Assembly (NCBI GenBank): GCA_015521325.1
Contig: WAOK01000005.1
Coordinates: forward strand, 1 to 60,342
Reading direction: 5' to 3'
Length of the DNA stretch: 60,342 nt
Source of the DNA: Desulfurococcales archaeon
Lineage (GTDB): Archaea; Thermoproteota; Thermoprotei_A; Sulfolobales; NBVN01
Below are positions 50,810 to 58,860 of this stretch, piece by piece. Under the pieces are notes generated by a model. That model was given only the letters and a program-made list of their open reading frames with translations. It ran no database searches and was not told the origin of the DNA. The stretch's first letter is position 1, and each line of letters starts with the position of its first letter. Made by a program: the position numbers and the translations under genes.

Positions 50810-51484
50810 CTCTATCACTATACCGGTCAGGTGCCGTGCCTCCCTAATCACCCAGGCAACAGTTCTTGCGACCTCCTCCGGCTCTACTGGCCTGCCTAGA
50901 GGAGATTCTGAGGCCTCTCTCATATGGGTTTCTTTCATTCTGTTAGACCTCACCCACCCAGGGGCTATTCCCACAACCCTAACCCCCGGCCCCAATTCCT
51001 TAGCAAGCCATGCCACAGCGTAGTCAAGGCCTGCCTTGCTGACTAAGTATGCTAGTGAGGGCCTCAGGCTCCTGTATAGCCACGGCCTCCTCCTAGCAAC
51101 CACGTCCGTGAGCATGACAATGACGCCCTCATCCATCACTGCCCCGAGCCTCGAGGCGATCACGAGGTTCGAGATGAGGTTAATCCTCAGAACACGCAGG
51201 AGGTTCTCAGTACTGACATCCTCGACACCGCCTTCCTCATAGATGCCGTGCGACAGCACCACCGCCCACGGAGGCCCCCACCTCCTGAGGACAAGGTTCA
51301 CAAACTCCTCGGCATCCTTGCTGAAGTCATAGGAGAGGATGGCGAAGGCATTGTTTCCCCTATAGCCATTCCTACCCCTTCCCACATGGGCTATGATATC
51401 GAAATGCTTACTCAGCTCAGCAACTATGGCAGAACCTATTAGACCACCAGCACCGGTTACTAATACCTTAAGCCTCTCGGACAA
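50792..51484 (-). CDS. Short-chain dehydrogenase/reductase
   Basis: The 230-aa Rossmann protein has TGAGGLIGSAI near the N terminus for NAD(P) binding and YLVSKAG (YxxxK) near residue 142, with Asn in the middle helix; all catalytic elements of the SDR family are seen. The substrate is unknown. It overlaps the SIS-like protein gene by 17 bp and probably shares its transcript. Confidence 0.9.
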   Translation of the reverse strand: MSERLKVLVTGAGGLIGSAIVAELSKHFDIIAHVGRGRNGYRGNNAFAILSYDFSKDAEEFVNLVLRRWGPPWAVVLSHGIYEEGGVEDVSTENLLRVLRINLISNLVIASRLGAVMDEGVIVMLTDVVARRRPWLYRSLRPSLAYLVSKAGLDYAVAWLAKELGPGVRVVGIAPGWVRSNRMKETHMREASESPLGRPVEPEEVARTVAWVIREARHLTGIVIELSGGL

Positions 51485-52358
51485 GGTCCTCGATCACCCT
51501 AACAAGAATTAGTCCATAGAACGGGGCAGTTAAGGGATCCGTCCTGATCCTTAGCTCAGCGAACTTAGTAGCTGCTGTGAGGGACAGCGACCTGATGTGT
51601 CTTAGAGAGTACTCCTCAACATCGGTCTGGATCACCAGCACCCTGTTAATGAAGCGAACGGCCTCCGATATAGCGGAAGGCCTGACTAGTGATCTCCTGG
51701 TTTTCATGCTCCTCGAATAAGCTAGTACCTCAGCCACCGCCCACAGCGTGGGGGTGGCGGTCACTATGTACGGCTCCCTGATAAATGACGTCAGCTCGCC
51801 CAATACCCCTTCGTAATGCGATATGAGGTCGTCAATGACGTCCTCAAGTGTTAGAACCTCTTCAGATACCCTCGATCGCCTGACCTCGGGCCCTCTCCCG
51901 GCCTCGGAACTCGCCAGCGCTGTTAATACGAGTGAGGTGAGTAGCCACGGCCCCTCTCCCGGCCCTAGGTCAATGAATGAGACTCCCTCGAGCTTCGCCC
52001 GTATGACCTCGGGTAACGGGGACGGCGCTACCACAGCTATTCTGTGCCCGGTCCATCTGAGCTGATCCAGAAGTATGTTCAGCTCTGTCAGACCGGCAGG
52101 CGATACGAACACTATTACAGGTCTCTCTCTTCCCTCGTCGTACGGTGCAACATAGTAGTTCAGCATGAGGTCGTCCACAGCGACAGCGTTAATGCCTAGG
52201 CTATTCATTACTGATGCTGCATACGTTGATTGTCCGACATACGGGCCAGCGGATGTGACCGTCACCGATGTGGCGTCACGGATGAACAGCTTTAGGATCT
52301 CGGCAGCCTCCCTCCCCCTCCTTACCGCCTCCCGTACCCAGGTTCTTAGCTCCCTCAT
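51468..52358 (-). CDS. SIS-like (phosphosugar-binding) protein, tentative
   Basis: The protein of about 296 aa has an alternating strand-helix N-terminal half with [21 protein letters not shown] and [21 protein letters not shown], resembling SIS domains that bind sugar phosphates. The second half is helical with no obvious motif. The start ATG 52358 overlaps the stop of MTA phosphorylase by 4 bp (ATGA). The open frame continues upstream by 12 codons but would run into the MTA phosphorylase gene. Confidence 0.5.
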   Translation of the reverse strand: MRELRTWVREAVRRGREAAEILKLFIRDATSVTVTSAGPYVGQSTYAASVMNSLGINAVAVDDLMLNYYVAPYDEGRERPVIVFVSPAGLTELNILLDQLRWTGHRIAVVAPSPLPEVIRAKLEGVSFIDLGPGEGPWLLTSLVLTALASSEAGRGPEVRRSRVSEEVLTLEDVIDDLISHYEGVLGELTSFIREPYIVTATPTLWAVAEVLAYSRSMKTRRSLVRPSAISEAVRFINRVLVIQTDVEEYSLRHIRSLSLTAATKFAELRIRTDPLTAPFYGLILVRVIEDLVREA

Positions 52359-53182
52359 ATGAGGGCCTCCCTTAGTGACTCCTCGCACCCGCATCCGGGC
52401 CTCTCACCGGGCTTTGGTATCCTGGGTATCACGAGCCTGAGCAGCTTCTTAGCCTTCTCAACGTTCTCCGCCATGACCTTGGCGACCTCCTCAGCCGTCA
52501 CCGGCTTCTCAGCCCACACGTCGTAGTCTGTCACCATGGCTATGGTGGCGTAATGCATCTGAGCCTCCCTGGCGAGTACAACCTCCGGGACCAGGGTCAT
52601 CCCGATTATGTCTGCCCCGAACATCCTCCACAGCTTCGACTCGGCCCTGGTCGAGAACCTCGGTCCCTCGATACATACGTAGGTACCGCTCCCGTGGTAC
52701 CTTATCCCGGCCTCCTCAGCCGCCTCGGCTAGGAGCTTCCTCAGCGTCGGGCAGAACGGATCAGCCATGCTGACGTGGGCCACGACGGGGCCCTCGAAGA
52801 ACGTGTACTCTCTCTTCTTGGTCATGTCTATGAACTGGTCCGGGAACACTATGTCGCCCGGCCTGTAGTCCTCCCTGAGGGAGCCGACGGCGCTGACGGC
52901 TATGACCCACCTCACCCCGATGGACTTTAGTGCCCAGATGTTCGCTCTATAGTTTATCCGGTGCGGGGGGATCTTATGGCCCCTGCCATGCCTAGGCAGG
53001 AAGGCAACCCTCCTACCTTCAACCTCGCCAACAATGATGTTATCCGAGGGTCTCCCGTAGGGTGTGTATATCTTGAATTCCTTTGCGTTCCTCACTATCT
53101 CGGGGTCGTAGAGACCCGAACCCCCGATGATCCCGATCTCGGCCCTGGCATCGTTTGGTATCGGTGCAAGCAACCATACCAC
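52355..53182 (-). CDS. mtnP: S-methyl-5'-thioadenosine phosphorylase
   Basis: The 275-aa purine nucleoside phosphorylase family enzyme splits MTA into adenine and MTR-1-[34 protein letters not shown] and [19 protein letters not shown] are diagnostic. The C-terminal GCGCEE forms the CGC-type disulfide motif known in hyperthermophile MTAPs. The start is GTG 53182, near the divergent trkH. Confidence 0.94.
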   Translation of the reverse strand: MVWLLAPIPNDARAEIGIIGGSGLYDPEIVRNAKEFKIYTPYGRPSDNIIVGEVEGRRVAFLPRHGRGHKIPPHRINYRANIWALKSIGVRWVIAVSAVGSLREDYRPGDIVFPDQFIDMTKKREYTFFEGPVVAHVSMADPFCPTLRKLLAEAAEEAGIRYHGSGTYVCIEGPRFSTRAESKLWRMFGADIIGMTLVPEVVLAREAQMHYATIAMVTDYDVWAEKPVTAEEVAKVMAENVEKAKKLLRLVIPRIPKPGERPGCGCEESLREALI

Positions 53183-53231
53183 CGCTTAGGTTATGAGGCA
53201 GTACCTAAATCAGTAATGGTGGCCGCCAAGC

Positions 53232-54623
53232 TTGGTAGAGACAGCGATCGTCCCGCTAAGATGGAGCGCTGTCGCCCACTACTTCGGTGTGGTTCTCACG
53301 CTCATAGGCCCCGTATCAGCCCTTCCCGCGATCTTCGGGTTATGGGACGGTACCGCTCTCCCCTACATCGTCGGGGCGACGGCAACGACTATCGCCGGGC
53401 TTATCCTGATGCGGACCGGGGGCGAGGGGATAGGGTTTCGTGAGGCTATGGCGGTGGCTGTGCTTACCTTCCTTTACCCAGCGATCCTCTTGGGAACCGA
53501 GATATGGGTGCTTGGTTACCCAGCAATAGACTCGTTCTTTGAGGGTGTGTCAGCCATAACGACCACAGGCCTAACGACATTCCCACCTGACGTAATACCT
53601 CCCTCAGTACACTTCGCTAGGTCGCTCTACCAGTGGGTCGGCGGTATAGGCTTCGCTGTCTTCGTGATCCTCTTCTTAACCAGGCCCGGGACAGCCGCAC
53701 ATAGACTACTAACGGTTCACGTATCCGACAAGGTCTCTCCAACGGCGAGGAAGAGCGTCATGCTCTTGACGGGGATATATGCGGGCATAACGGCGGCGTC
53801 GGGGATCCTCTATACCCTAAGCGGGGAGCCCCCCTACGACGCCCTCATCCACGCACTCACCACAGCATCGACCGGCGGTTTCTCGACCCACTCCCTTCTT
53901 CCCCCAGGGATGGTGCCTGCTGCGATCGTTATGATGTGTATCAGCGCCCAGTCATACGCCACGTACTACAAGGCGCTGGCCAGAAGGAGCGTGGCAGTGC
54001 TCGCGAGGGATTACCAGCTCGTATCCTTCACTATCGTCACCATAGCCTCAGCCCTTATTCTCCTCGCCTCGGGATGGGGCATATCGGTCGGGGACGCCTT
54101 CCTAGTTGCCTCATCAGCCACATCAACCACCGGTTACTCCAGTGTCGACATATCAGCTTCCCCGGACTCTGCCAAGCTACTCCTCTCTGCCATCATGCTC
54201 GTCGGCGCATCCCTCGGCTCGACTGGCGGCGGCTTCAAGCAACTCCGTCTGATTATAGTATTGAAGGGCCTGAAGCGATCGATCCTTAAACACCTCCTCC
54301 CTAAACATGCTGTGAAACCCGTCAGGCTAGGCGAGCAAGTACTCGATGAGGAAGAGATAGGCTTCGCTATGACGCTCGTGCTCATCTATATCATCATAGT
54401 GTTTGCCTCGACACTGGCGTTCACACTCTACGGGTACGGGCTCGCCGACTCGCTCTTCGAGGCCAGCTCAGCCCTCGCGACAACGGGCCTATCAGCAGGC
54501 CTCACGTCCCCGACCTTCCCCGGGGTGCTAAAGGCTGTACTGATGGTTGACATGATGCTCGGGAGACTGGAGGTATTCCCTTACTTAGCCCTCCTCCATC
54601 CGAGGAACTACCTCAGGCGATAG
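53232..54623 (+). CDS. trkH: TrkH/KtrB-type potassium uptake channel subunit
   Basis: The 463-aa membrane protein has four selectivity-filter-like repeats: ITTTGLTT, STGGFSTHS, TSTTGYSSV and ATTGLSAG, plus GASLGSTGGGFKQLR. With TrkA it imports K+. A trkA-like gene lies 2.2 kb downstream (56811-57479), so the pair is separated by four moa genes. The TTG start at 53232 follows the divergent mtnP gene. Confidence 0.93.
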   Translation: MVETAIVPLRWSAVAHYFGVVLTLIGPVSALPAIFGLWDGTALPYIVGATATTIAGLILMRTGGEGIGFREAMAVAVLTFLYPAILLGTEIWVLGYPAIDSFFEGVSAITTTGLTTFPPDVIPPSVHFARSLYQWVGGIGFAVFVILFLTRPGTAAHRLLTVHVSDKVSPTARKSVMLLTGIYAGITAASGILYTLSGEPPYDALIHALTTASTGGFSTHSLLPPGMVPAAIVMMCISAQSYATYYKALARRSVAVLARDYQLVSFTIVTIASALILLASGWGISVGDAFLVASSATSTTGYSSVDISASPDSAKLLLSAIMLVGASLGSTGGGFKQLRLIIVLKGLKRSILKHLLPKHAVKPVRLGEQVLDEEEIGFAMTLVLIYIIIVFASTLAFTLYGYGLADSLFEASSALATTGLSAGLTSPTFPGVLKAVLMVDMMLGRLEVFPYLALLHPRNYLRR

Positions 54624-54662
54624 GGATATTTAGGTCGTTAGGGCGGTGCTTAAGGGTTCTTC

Positions 54663-54905
54663 TTGAGGATTAAGCTGTACGGCATACTAAAGGACTTGAT
54701 CGGGCCAGAGGTCAAGATAGGCGTTGACAAGCCAATCACGATCCATGAACTGCTGACGCTGCTTAATGACATGAGCGGCGGCAACCTGAGGGAATGGCTC
54801 GATAAGGTTAGGGTCGCCGTCAACGGCGAGATTGTTGAGTCAGCGGGAGCGATCATAAAACCGGGCGACGAAGTGGCCGTATTGCCTCCGTCGGCTGGTG
54901 GTTGA
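54663..54905 (+). CDS. moaD: MoaD-type sulfur carrier protein
   Basis: The 80-aa ubiquitin-fold protein ends in PPSAGG, whose terminal GG becomes the thiocarboxylate. MoaD gives sulfur to precursor Z with MoaE. The TTG start follows a TATA-like GATATTTAGG (about 54622-54631). It overlaps moaE by 8 bp. Its neighbours are moaE, moaC and moaA, so the cluster makes molybdopterin (tungstopterin) cofactor. Confidence 0.9.
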   Translation: MRIKLYGILKDLIGPEVKIGVDKPITIHELLTLLNDMSGGNLREWLDKVRVAVNGEIVESAGAIIKPGDEVAVLPPSAGG

Positions 54906-55374
54906 GTTGGGGAGTGTGAAGGTCGGGATCGTTCGTGAGGAGATCGATGTCGGGGCAATCATTAACGAGTTCAAGGCCCTAGGGAGGGAAGGCTTCGGTG
55001 CGGTCGTCGTATTCGTCGGCGTGGTGAAGGGCCTAGTAGAAGGTGCTGCCGTCAGCGAACTCAAGTATGAGGCGTATGAGGAGCTTGCTGAGAAGATTCT
55101 CACTAGAATAGCTGAGGAGGAGATGAGGAAGCACGGCCTAGGGGCTGTGGCGATCTACCACCGTGTAGGTGATCTCAAACCCGGCGACACGACGGTCTAC
55201 ATAGTTGTCGCCGCTAGGGGGAGGAGGGAGGGCTTCGCAGCCGCTGCCGAGATCCTTAATAGGGTGAAGCACGAGGCCCCAATCTATAAGTTAGAGGTTA
55301 GGGAAGACGGAGAGTTCTGGGTAATAGGTGACGGGGAGAGGGTGCCTAGGCCTCCTGCCCAGCGGGGCTCTTGA
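54898..55374 (+). CDS. moaE: MoaE-type molybdopterin synthase large subunit
   Basis: The 158-aa protein contains FGAVVVFVGVVKG, LKYEAYEELAEKIL and YHRVGDLKPGDTTVYI, matching MoaE. The C-terminal Lys-containing VREDGEFWVIGDGERVP completes the active site. With MoaD it inserts two sulfurs into precursor Z. The 3' end overlaps the convergent moaC by 29 bp. Confidence 0.93.
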   Translation: MVELGSVKVGIVREEIDVGAIINEFKALGREGFGAVVVFVGVVKGLVEGAAVSELKYEAYEELAEKILTRIAEEEMRKHGLGAVAIYHRVGDLKPGDTTVYIVVAARGRREGFAAAAEILNRVKHEAPIYKLEVREDGEFWVIGDGERVPRPPAQRGS

Positions 55375-55807
55375 CCTTTCTCACGACCCTCACGTACTCT
55401 ATCCTCGTGTGGGGGTACTGCCCTGCCTCATCCTTCTCGTACTTCTTGACGACATCCCATATATTCAGGAGGGCCGCCGCCACCGCGGTGAGGGCCTCCA
55501 TCTCGACCCCGGTCTTGGCGGTGGTGACGACTTCGACCCTTGCGAGCACGCCGTCTTCACGGACCTCGAACTCCGGCTTCACAGAGGTTATCGGTATGTT
55601 GTGGGCCAGCATGACTATGTTTGGGGTGTTCTTGACGGCTAGCACGGCGGCGAGGGCGGCTATGCTTAGGGGGTCTCCCTTCTCGACCTCACCCGCCTTT
55701 ATTCTGTTCACCGTCTCCTTGCGGAGCCTTATGAAGCCCTCGGCCACAGCAACCCTAACAACGTCCGGCTTACGGGTTATGTCAACCATCCGCGGCGTTT
55801 TCTGCAT
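55346..55807 (-). CDS. moaC: Cyclic pyranopterin monophosphate synthase MoaC
   Basis: The 153-aa protein shows the MoaC signatures MVDITRKPDVVRVAVAEGFIRL, LAHNIPITSVKPEFEV and VEVVTTAKTGVEMEALTAVAAAL. It acts right after MoaA in molybdopterin synthesis. Its start overlaps moaA by 26 bp on the same strand, so the two are co-translated. Confidence 0.95.
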   Translation of the reverse strand: MQKTPRMVDITRKPDVVRVAVAEGFIRLRKETVNRIKAGEVEKGDPLSIAALAAVLAVKNTPNIVMLAHNIPITSVKPEFEVREDGVLARVEVVTTAKTGVEMEALTAVAAALLNIWDVVKKYEKDEAGQYPHTRIEYVRVVRKVKSPAGQEA

Positions 55808-56750
55808 CCGCGCCCACCCTAGATTCCTTTGACGGGACCTTTTTGAAGAAGGGCTCCCTCACCTCGACAGCCTTCTTGAACACGGCTATTAGTGCGTCCC
55901 TGTCCCTTGCCTTGATCGCTGGGAGAGCGTCTATGTAGTCCTGCCTGTATATGCATGTCTTGAATTTCCCGTCGGGCGTCATCCTTATCCTGGTGCAGGC
56001 AGCACATAGCTCGGGGTTGCCGTAGCCCTTGATCACGTAGACAGAGATCCCTTCAGGCATCCTATAAACCGTCCTGTTCTGGAATGGGAGCCTCTCAATT
56101 CTTGCTGCTCTCTCAGCGAGCCATTCCTCTATTGGGGCGACGTCGGCGTGGAGTCTCCTCCATTCGTGGAACCCCATCCCTATCGGTATGAGCTCGATTA
56201 GGTTGATGTCTGCCCCCACCTCTATAGCGAATCTGACGAGGTTCTGTAGCTCCCTGGAGTTGTGTTTCAGGATGACGACGTCGAACTTTATAGGTAATCC
56301 CGCATCGAGTGCTGCCCTAACCCCCTCAAGCACCTGCTCGAGCCTGCCCCTAGTTATCTCCCTAAACACTGAAGGGTTGAGGGAGTGGAGGCTTATGTTC
56401 AGCCTCGCTAGACCTGCCTCTGCGAGGCCTGAGGCGAAGTGCTTTAGGAGTGAGCCGTTGGTCACCATAGATACTTCGGCATGAGGTGATATAGCCCTAA
56501 CTACCTCCACTATGTCCCCTCGAACAAGTGGCTCCCCGCCGGTTAGTTTGACGTACTTCACGCCGACGCTCGAGAGTACCTCGGTGAGGAACCCTATCTC
56601 GTCGGGACTCATCTCGTACTCGGGTGCCCTAAGTATTCCCTCCCTATGGCAGAATATGCAGTCGTGGTTGCATCTATTCGTGACGCTGAGCCTCAGGTGT
56701 GTGACCGGTCTACCGAATCGATCGACAAAGGGCCCTATCTTAGGCACCAA
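55782..56750 (-). CDS. moaA: GTP 3',8-cyclase MoaA (radical SAM)
   Basis: The 322-aa radical SAM enzyme has the N-terminal cluster CNHDCIFC (about 27-34) and a C-terminal second cluster with CAAC and a later Cys (GKFKTCIY). VTGGEPLVRGD (seen as LTGGEPL) and the SVTNRC lead-in are typical. It starts molybdopterin synthesis from GTP. The TATA-like core at 56771-56778 points to transcription starting at the TTG/GTG start, so the mRNA may be leaderless. Confidence 0.94.
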   Translation of the reverse strand: MVPKIGPFVDRFGRPVTHLRLSVTNRCNHDCIFCHREGILRAPEYEMSPDEIGFLTEVLSSVGVKYVKLTGGEPLVRGDIVEVVRAISPHAEVSMVTNGSLLKHFASGLAEAGLARLNISLHSLNPSVFREITRGRLEQVLEGVRAALDAGLPIKFDVVILKHNSRELQNLVRFAIEVGADINLIELIPIGMGFHEWRRLHADVAPIEEWLAERAARIERLPFQNRTVYRMPEGISVYVIKGYGNPELCAACTRIRMTPDGKFKTCIYRQDYIDALPAIKARDRDALIAVFKKAVEVREPFFKKVPSKESRVGADAENAADG

Positions 56751-56770
56751 GACCTGATCGTGTCAAATCG

Positions 56771-56778
56771 TATTAATT
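56771..56778. promoter_or_regulatory. Shared TATA-like core between moaA and trkA
   Basis: TATTAATT (56771-56778), with the palindromic ATTAAT inside it, lies about 25 bp from the moaA start (minus) and about 36 bp from the trkA start (plus). It is the only A/T core in this divergent gap. Bidirectional use is inferred from spacing. Confidence 0.5.
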
Positions 56779-56810
56779 GTTTCCTCGCCCTAAGGTCTGG
56801 TGTCAGCGGA

Positions 56811-57479
56811 GTGCGCGTAGTGGTTGCGGGCGGCGGCGCGACGGGGAGGGCAATAGCCGAGGCCCTAATCAGCGAAGGGCACGAGGTAGTGATAATAGAG
56901 AAGGATAAGGCAGTAGCCGACGCCCTCGCCTCCGAGCTCGACTGCTCAGTCATCCACGGCGACGCCGCGTCGCCCGAGACGATCAAGGAGGCGGGTGTCG
57001 AGCACGCTGACGCGGTCGTCGCAGCGACCGGGAGCGACAGGGACAACATCGTTGCGGCCCTCGTTGCGAGGCACTTAGGCGCTAAGAACGTGATAGTGGT
57101 TCTCGAGGACGACACGTACGCCGACGCATTACAGGCTCTCGGCGTCGATAAGGTCATAATACCGCAGAAGCTGGCGGCGATCCAGACCATAGCCCTCCTA
57201 TTCGAGGAGGTCAGCCTCAACCTGAGCGACCTCTTGAGGCATGGGGCGAGGTTCTTCATAGTTCCTGCTGGTGAAGAACTCGACGGGTTGAAGGCCTCCG
57301 ACCTCACAATCGAGGGCGTGTCCCTGGTCGCCGGCATCTATAGGGGCAAGGAGTTCGTGATACCGACCAAAGACACACAGATAAAGAAAGGGGACGAGAT
57401 ACTCATAGTGACCAAGGAGGGCATGCTCGCCGACGTACTCAAGAAACTGAGCGAGCTGACCAAGCGCGGACAGGGCTAG
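56811..57479 (+). CDS. trkA: TrkA-type potassium channel regulator (RCK domain)
   Basis: The 222-aa protein has an N-terminal RCK Rossmann domain with VVAGGGATGRAIAEAL and IEKDKAVADAL, followed by GDAASPETIKEAGVEHADAVVAATG, and a C-terminal TrkA-C domain (about 140-220). The frame runs upstream through moaA, but GTG 56811 begins the conserved N terminus and fits the TATA core. It should gate the TrkH at 53232-54623. The stop overlaps the convergent Cys-rich gene (CTAG). Confidence 0.92.
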   Translation: MRVVVAGGGATGRAIAEALISEGHEVVIIEKDKAVADALASELDCSVIHGDAASPETIKEAGVEHADAVVAATGSDRDNIVAALVARHLGAKNVIVVLEDDTYADALQALGVDKVIIPQKLAAIQTIALLFEEVSLNLSDLLRHGARFFIVPAGEELDGLKASDLTIEGVSLVAGIYRGKEFVIPTKDTQIKKGDEILIVTKEGMLADVLKKLSELTKRGQG

Positions 57480-57622
57480 GCCTCAGAGCACTCACAAGAG
57501 CAGTCACTGACCTCGCACTCAAGACCACCGCTCTCAACACACTCCTCAGCAGCCGACGAAGCCTCCTCAACAGAACCAGCCTCGATCTCCACCTCACAAT
57601 CACAGCGACAAACGAACTTCAT
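57476..57622 (-). CDS. Cysteine-rich 48-aa protein, probable metal binding
   Basis: The minus strand from ATG 57622 gives a 48-aa acidic protein with eight cysteines: Cys5, 7, 9 (CxCxC), 28, 36, and 41, 43, 45 (CxCxC). Glu-rich helices separate the two clusters. GAGGT lies 8 nt upstream, and GCTTTAATCC, a TATA-like box, about 40 nt upstream. The paired CxCxC ends recall metallothioneins and small zinc-binding proteins, but I know no exact family. It is next to a ferredoxin and an ArsR-type regulator, which fits a metal or redox role. Confidence 0.62.
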   Translation of the reverse strand: MKFVCRCDCEVEIEAGSVEEASSAAEECVESGGLECEVSDCSCECSEA

Positions 57623-57725
57623 GATCGGAATACCTCAACGAAAATCCCTGTGTAGCCGGATTAAAGCATTCGCCTGCATAAACTGCACCAAATATAATTC
57701 ATTAAAGTATAGTGAGGAGAGTTTA

Positions 57726-58157
57726 TTACATACTTTCGACGGGTCTCTCTCCAGTTCCTGAAATCTCTGCCTCTTCTGTACTTGCCTTAATAGGTGTGAG
57801 CTTGGACACTATGGCAAATGCTTTCTTAACGGCATATCTAGCTACGAGCCTCTTAACGTACTCCACTGAAGGAAATGAGATGGCGTTGCATGGGCAAAGA
57901 TTCTGGCACGTGTTGCATCCAACTAAACAGTTATATGGTCTAGCCACCACAGGCCTTCCTTTCTTCGTGTCCCAGTCAAATACTCTCCTGCCACAGCTTA
58001 CAAAACAGAGGCCGCAGCCAGCGCATCTATCATAGTTTATTGTCGGGTGCCACTCTATTTTTTTCCTATCGACACCCCACCAAGGTATTACGCTCAGATC
58101 TTTTACCTCCCGACCTAATGCATCCTTACCTATTACTGGTGGTTCTTGGGTAGACAT
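57726..58157 (-). CDS. Two-cluster ferredoxin-like protein, ArsR-controlled
   Basis: The 143-aa protein has one 4Fe-4S motif CAGCGLCFVSC (Cys45, 48, 51, 55) and a second, less regular group CLVGCNTCQNLCPC (Cys77, 81, 84, 88, 90). N-terminal PWWGVDRKKIEW and YDRC are also distinctive. It may be an electron carrier for a metal reductase or detoxification enzyme. The start, ATG 58157, lies 10 nt from the palindromic operator, whose A/T core fits a TATA box. Confidence 0.85.
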   Translation of the reverse strand: MSTQEPPVIGKDALGREVKDLSVIPWWGVDRKKIEWHPTINYDRCAGCGLCFVSCGRRVFDWDTKKGRPVVARPYNCLVGCNTCQNLCPCNAISFPSVEYVKRLVARYAVKKAFAIVSKLTPIKASTEEAEISGTGERPVESM

Positions 58158-58166
58158 ATGGCTCCC

Positions 58167-58190
58167 TTATATGAATATGTATTCATATAA
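58167..58190. promoter_or_regulatory. ArsR/SmtB-type palindromic operator
   Basis: TTATATGAATA (58167-58177) and TATTCATATAA (58180-58190) form a perfect 11-bp inverted repeat with a 2-bp centre. The TGAA...TTCA pairs match the core of ArsR/SmtB operators. It overlaps the likely TATA box of the ferredoxin gene on the minus strand, so bound regulator would repress it; the divergent arsR gene lies 72 bp away and may be autoregulated. Confidence 0.78.
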
Positions 58191-58262
58191 ATAAGCGTTC
58201 ACATAATAGAAGAAATGAAAATAAATTAGTAGGTTTCCCGAACCTAATATTGGGTATAGAAC

Positions 58263-58625
58263 GTGGTCGAAAAAAGCAGAAAATGCTTCGTAGACGTTTC
58301 GCCAGAAGAACTAGGTATAAAGAGAAACCATAAGAAACCAGACATGCCTAGAGCGAAGGAACTAGCTAAGATACTGAAAGTAATATCTGTTCCTCACAGG
58401 CTCTCCATTCTTAGGCTCATATTCGGTAACCCTCTACCTGTGTGCCTCATAAGTGAAGCACTTGGTGTAGAGCAGACGCTTGTATCGCATCATCTGGCAG
58501 TACTTAGGAGAGAGAAGCTCGTTAAAGTCAAAAGTAGGGGAAAGTATAGGCTGTATTTAGCTAATGAAGAGAAAATATATAGCATCATCGACTCGGTGCT
58601 CAAATATTTAATGGGAGAGCCCTAA
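58263..58625 (+). CDS. ArsR-family transcription regulator
   Basis: The 120-aa protein has the winged helix of ArsR/SmtB (about 35-100): VPHRLSILRLIFG, then LISEALGVEQTLVSHHLAVLRREKLV and a wing KSRGKYRLYLANEE. Cys61, in PVCLISEAL, occupies the position of the ELCVCD-type metal box, but only one Cys is there; Cys8 is the only other. So metal sensing is possible but not certain; a redox or small-molecule ligand is also possible. It is transcribed divergently from the ferredoxin gene with the operator between. The start is GTG 58263. Confidence 0.88.
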   Translation: MVEKSRKCFVDVSPEELGIKRNHKKPDMPRAKELAKILKVISVPHRLSILRLIFGNPLPVCLISEALGVEQTLVSHHLAVLRREKLVKVKSRGKYRLYLANEEKIYSIIDSVLKYLMGEP

Positions 58626-58699
58626 CATAGTTTCAAGATCTCATGTCCAATACTCGGAATTTTAATGTTGTGCCGAACAAGGACTGCTTTAACAACAAG

Positions 58700-58787
58700 T
58701 GGTGCGGGGGGTGGGATTCGAACCCACGCAGGCCTACGCCATCGGGGCCTAAGCCCGACCCCTTTGACCTGGCTCGGGCACCCCCGC
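58700..58787 (-). tRNA. tRNA-Leu (anticodon UAG), CCA encoded
   Basis: The minus strand folds as a type II tRNA. The acceptor stem is GCGGGGG with CCCCCGC (58781-58787 and 58704-58710). The anticodon stem is TCGGG/CCCGA with loop CTTAGGC, giving UAG. A long variable arm is followed by the T loop TTCGAATC. The CCA end is encoded at 58700-58702. No intron is seen. It decodes CUA (and CUG/CUN by wobble). Confidence 0.94.
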
Positions 58788-58860
58788 GCCGTAAGTGTCT
58801 ATGCTGGGGGTGTTATAGGTTTAATCTTGTCCCGCCACGCCGTCCCTTAGGGTAAAATAT

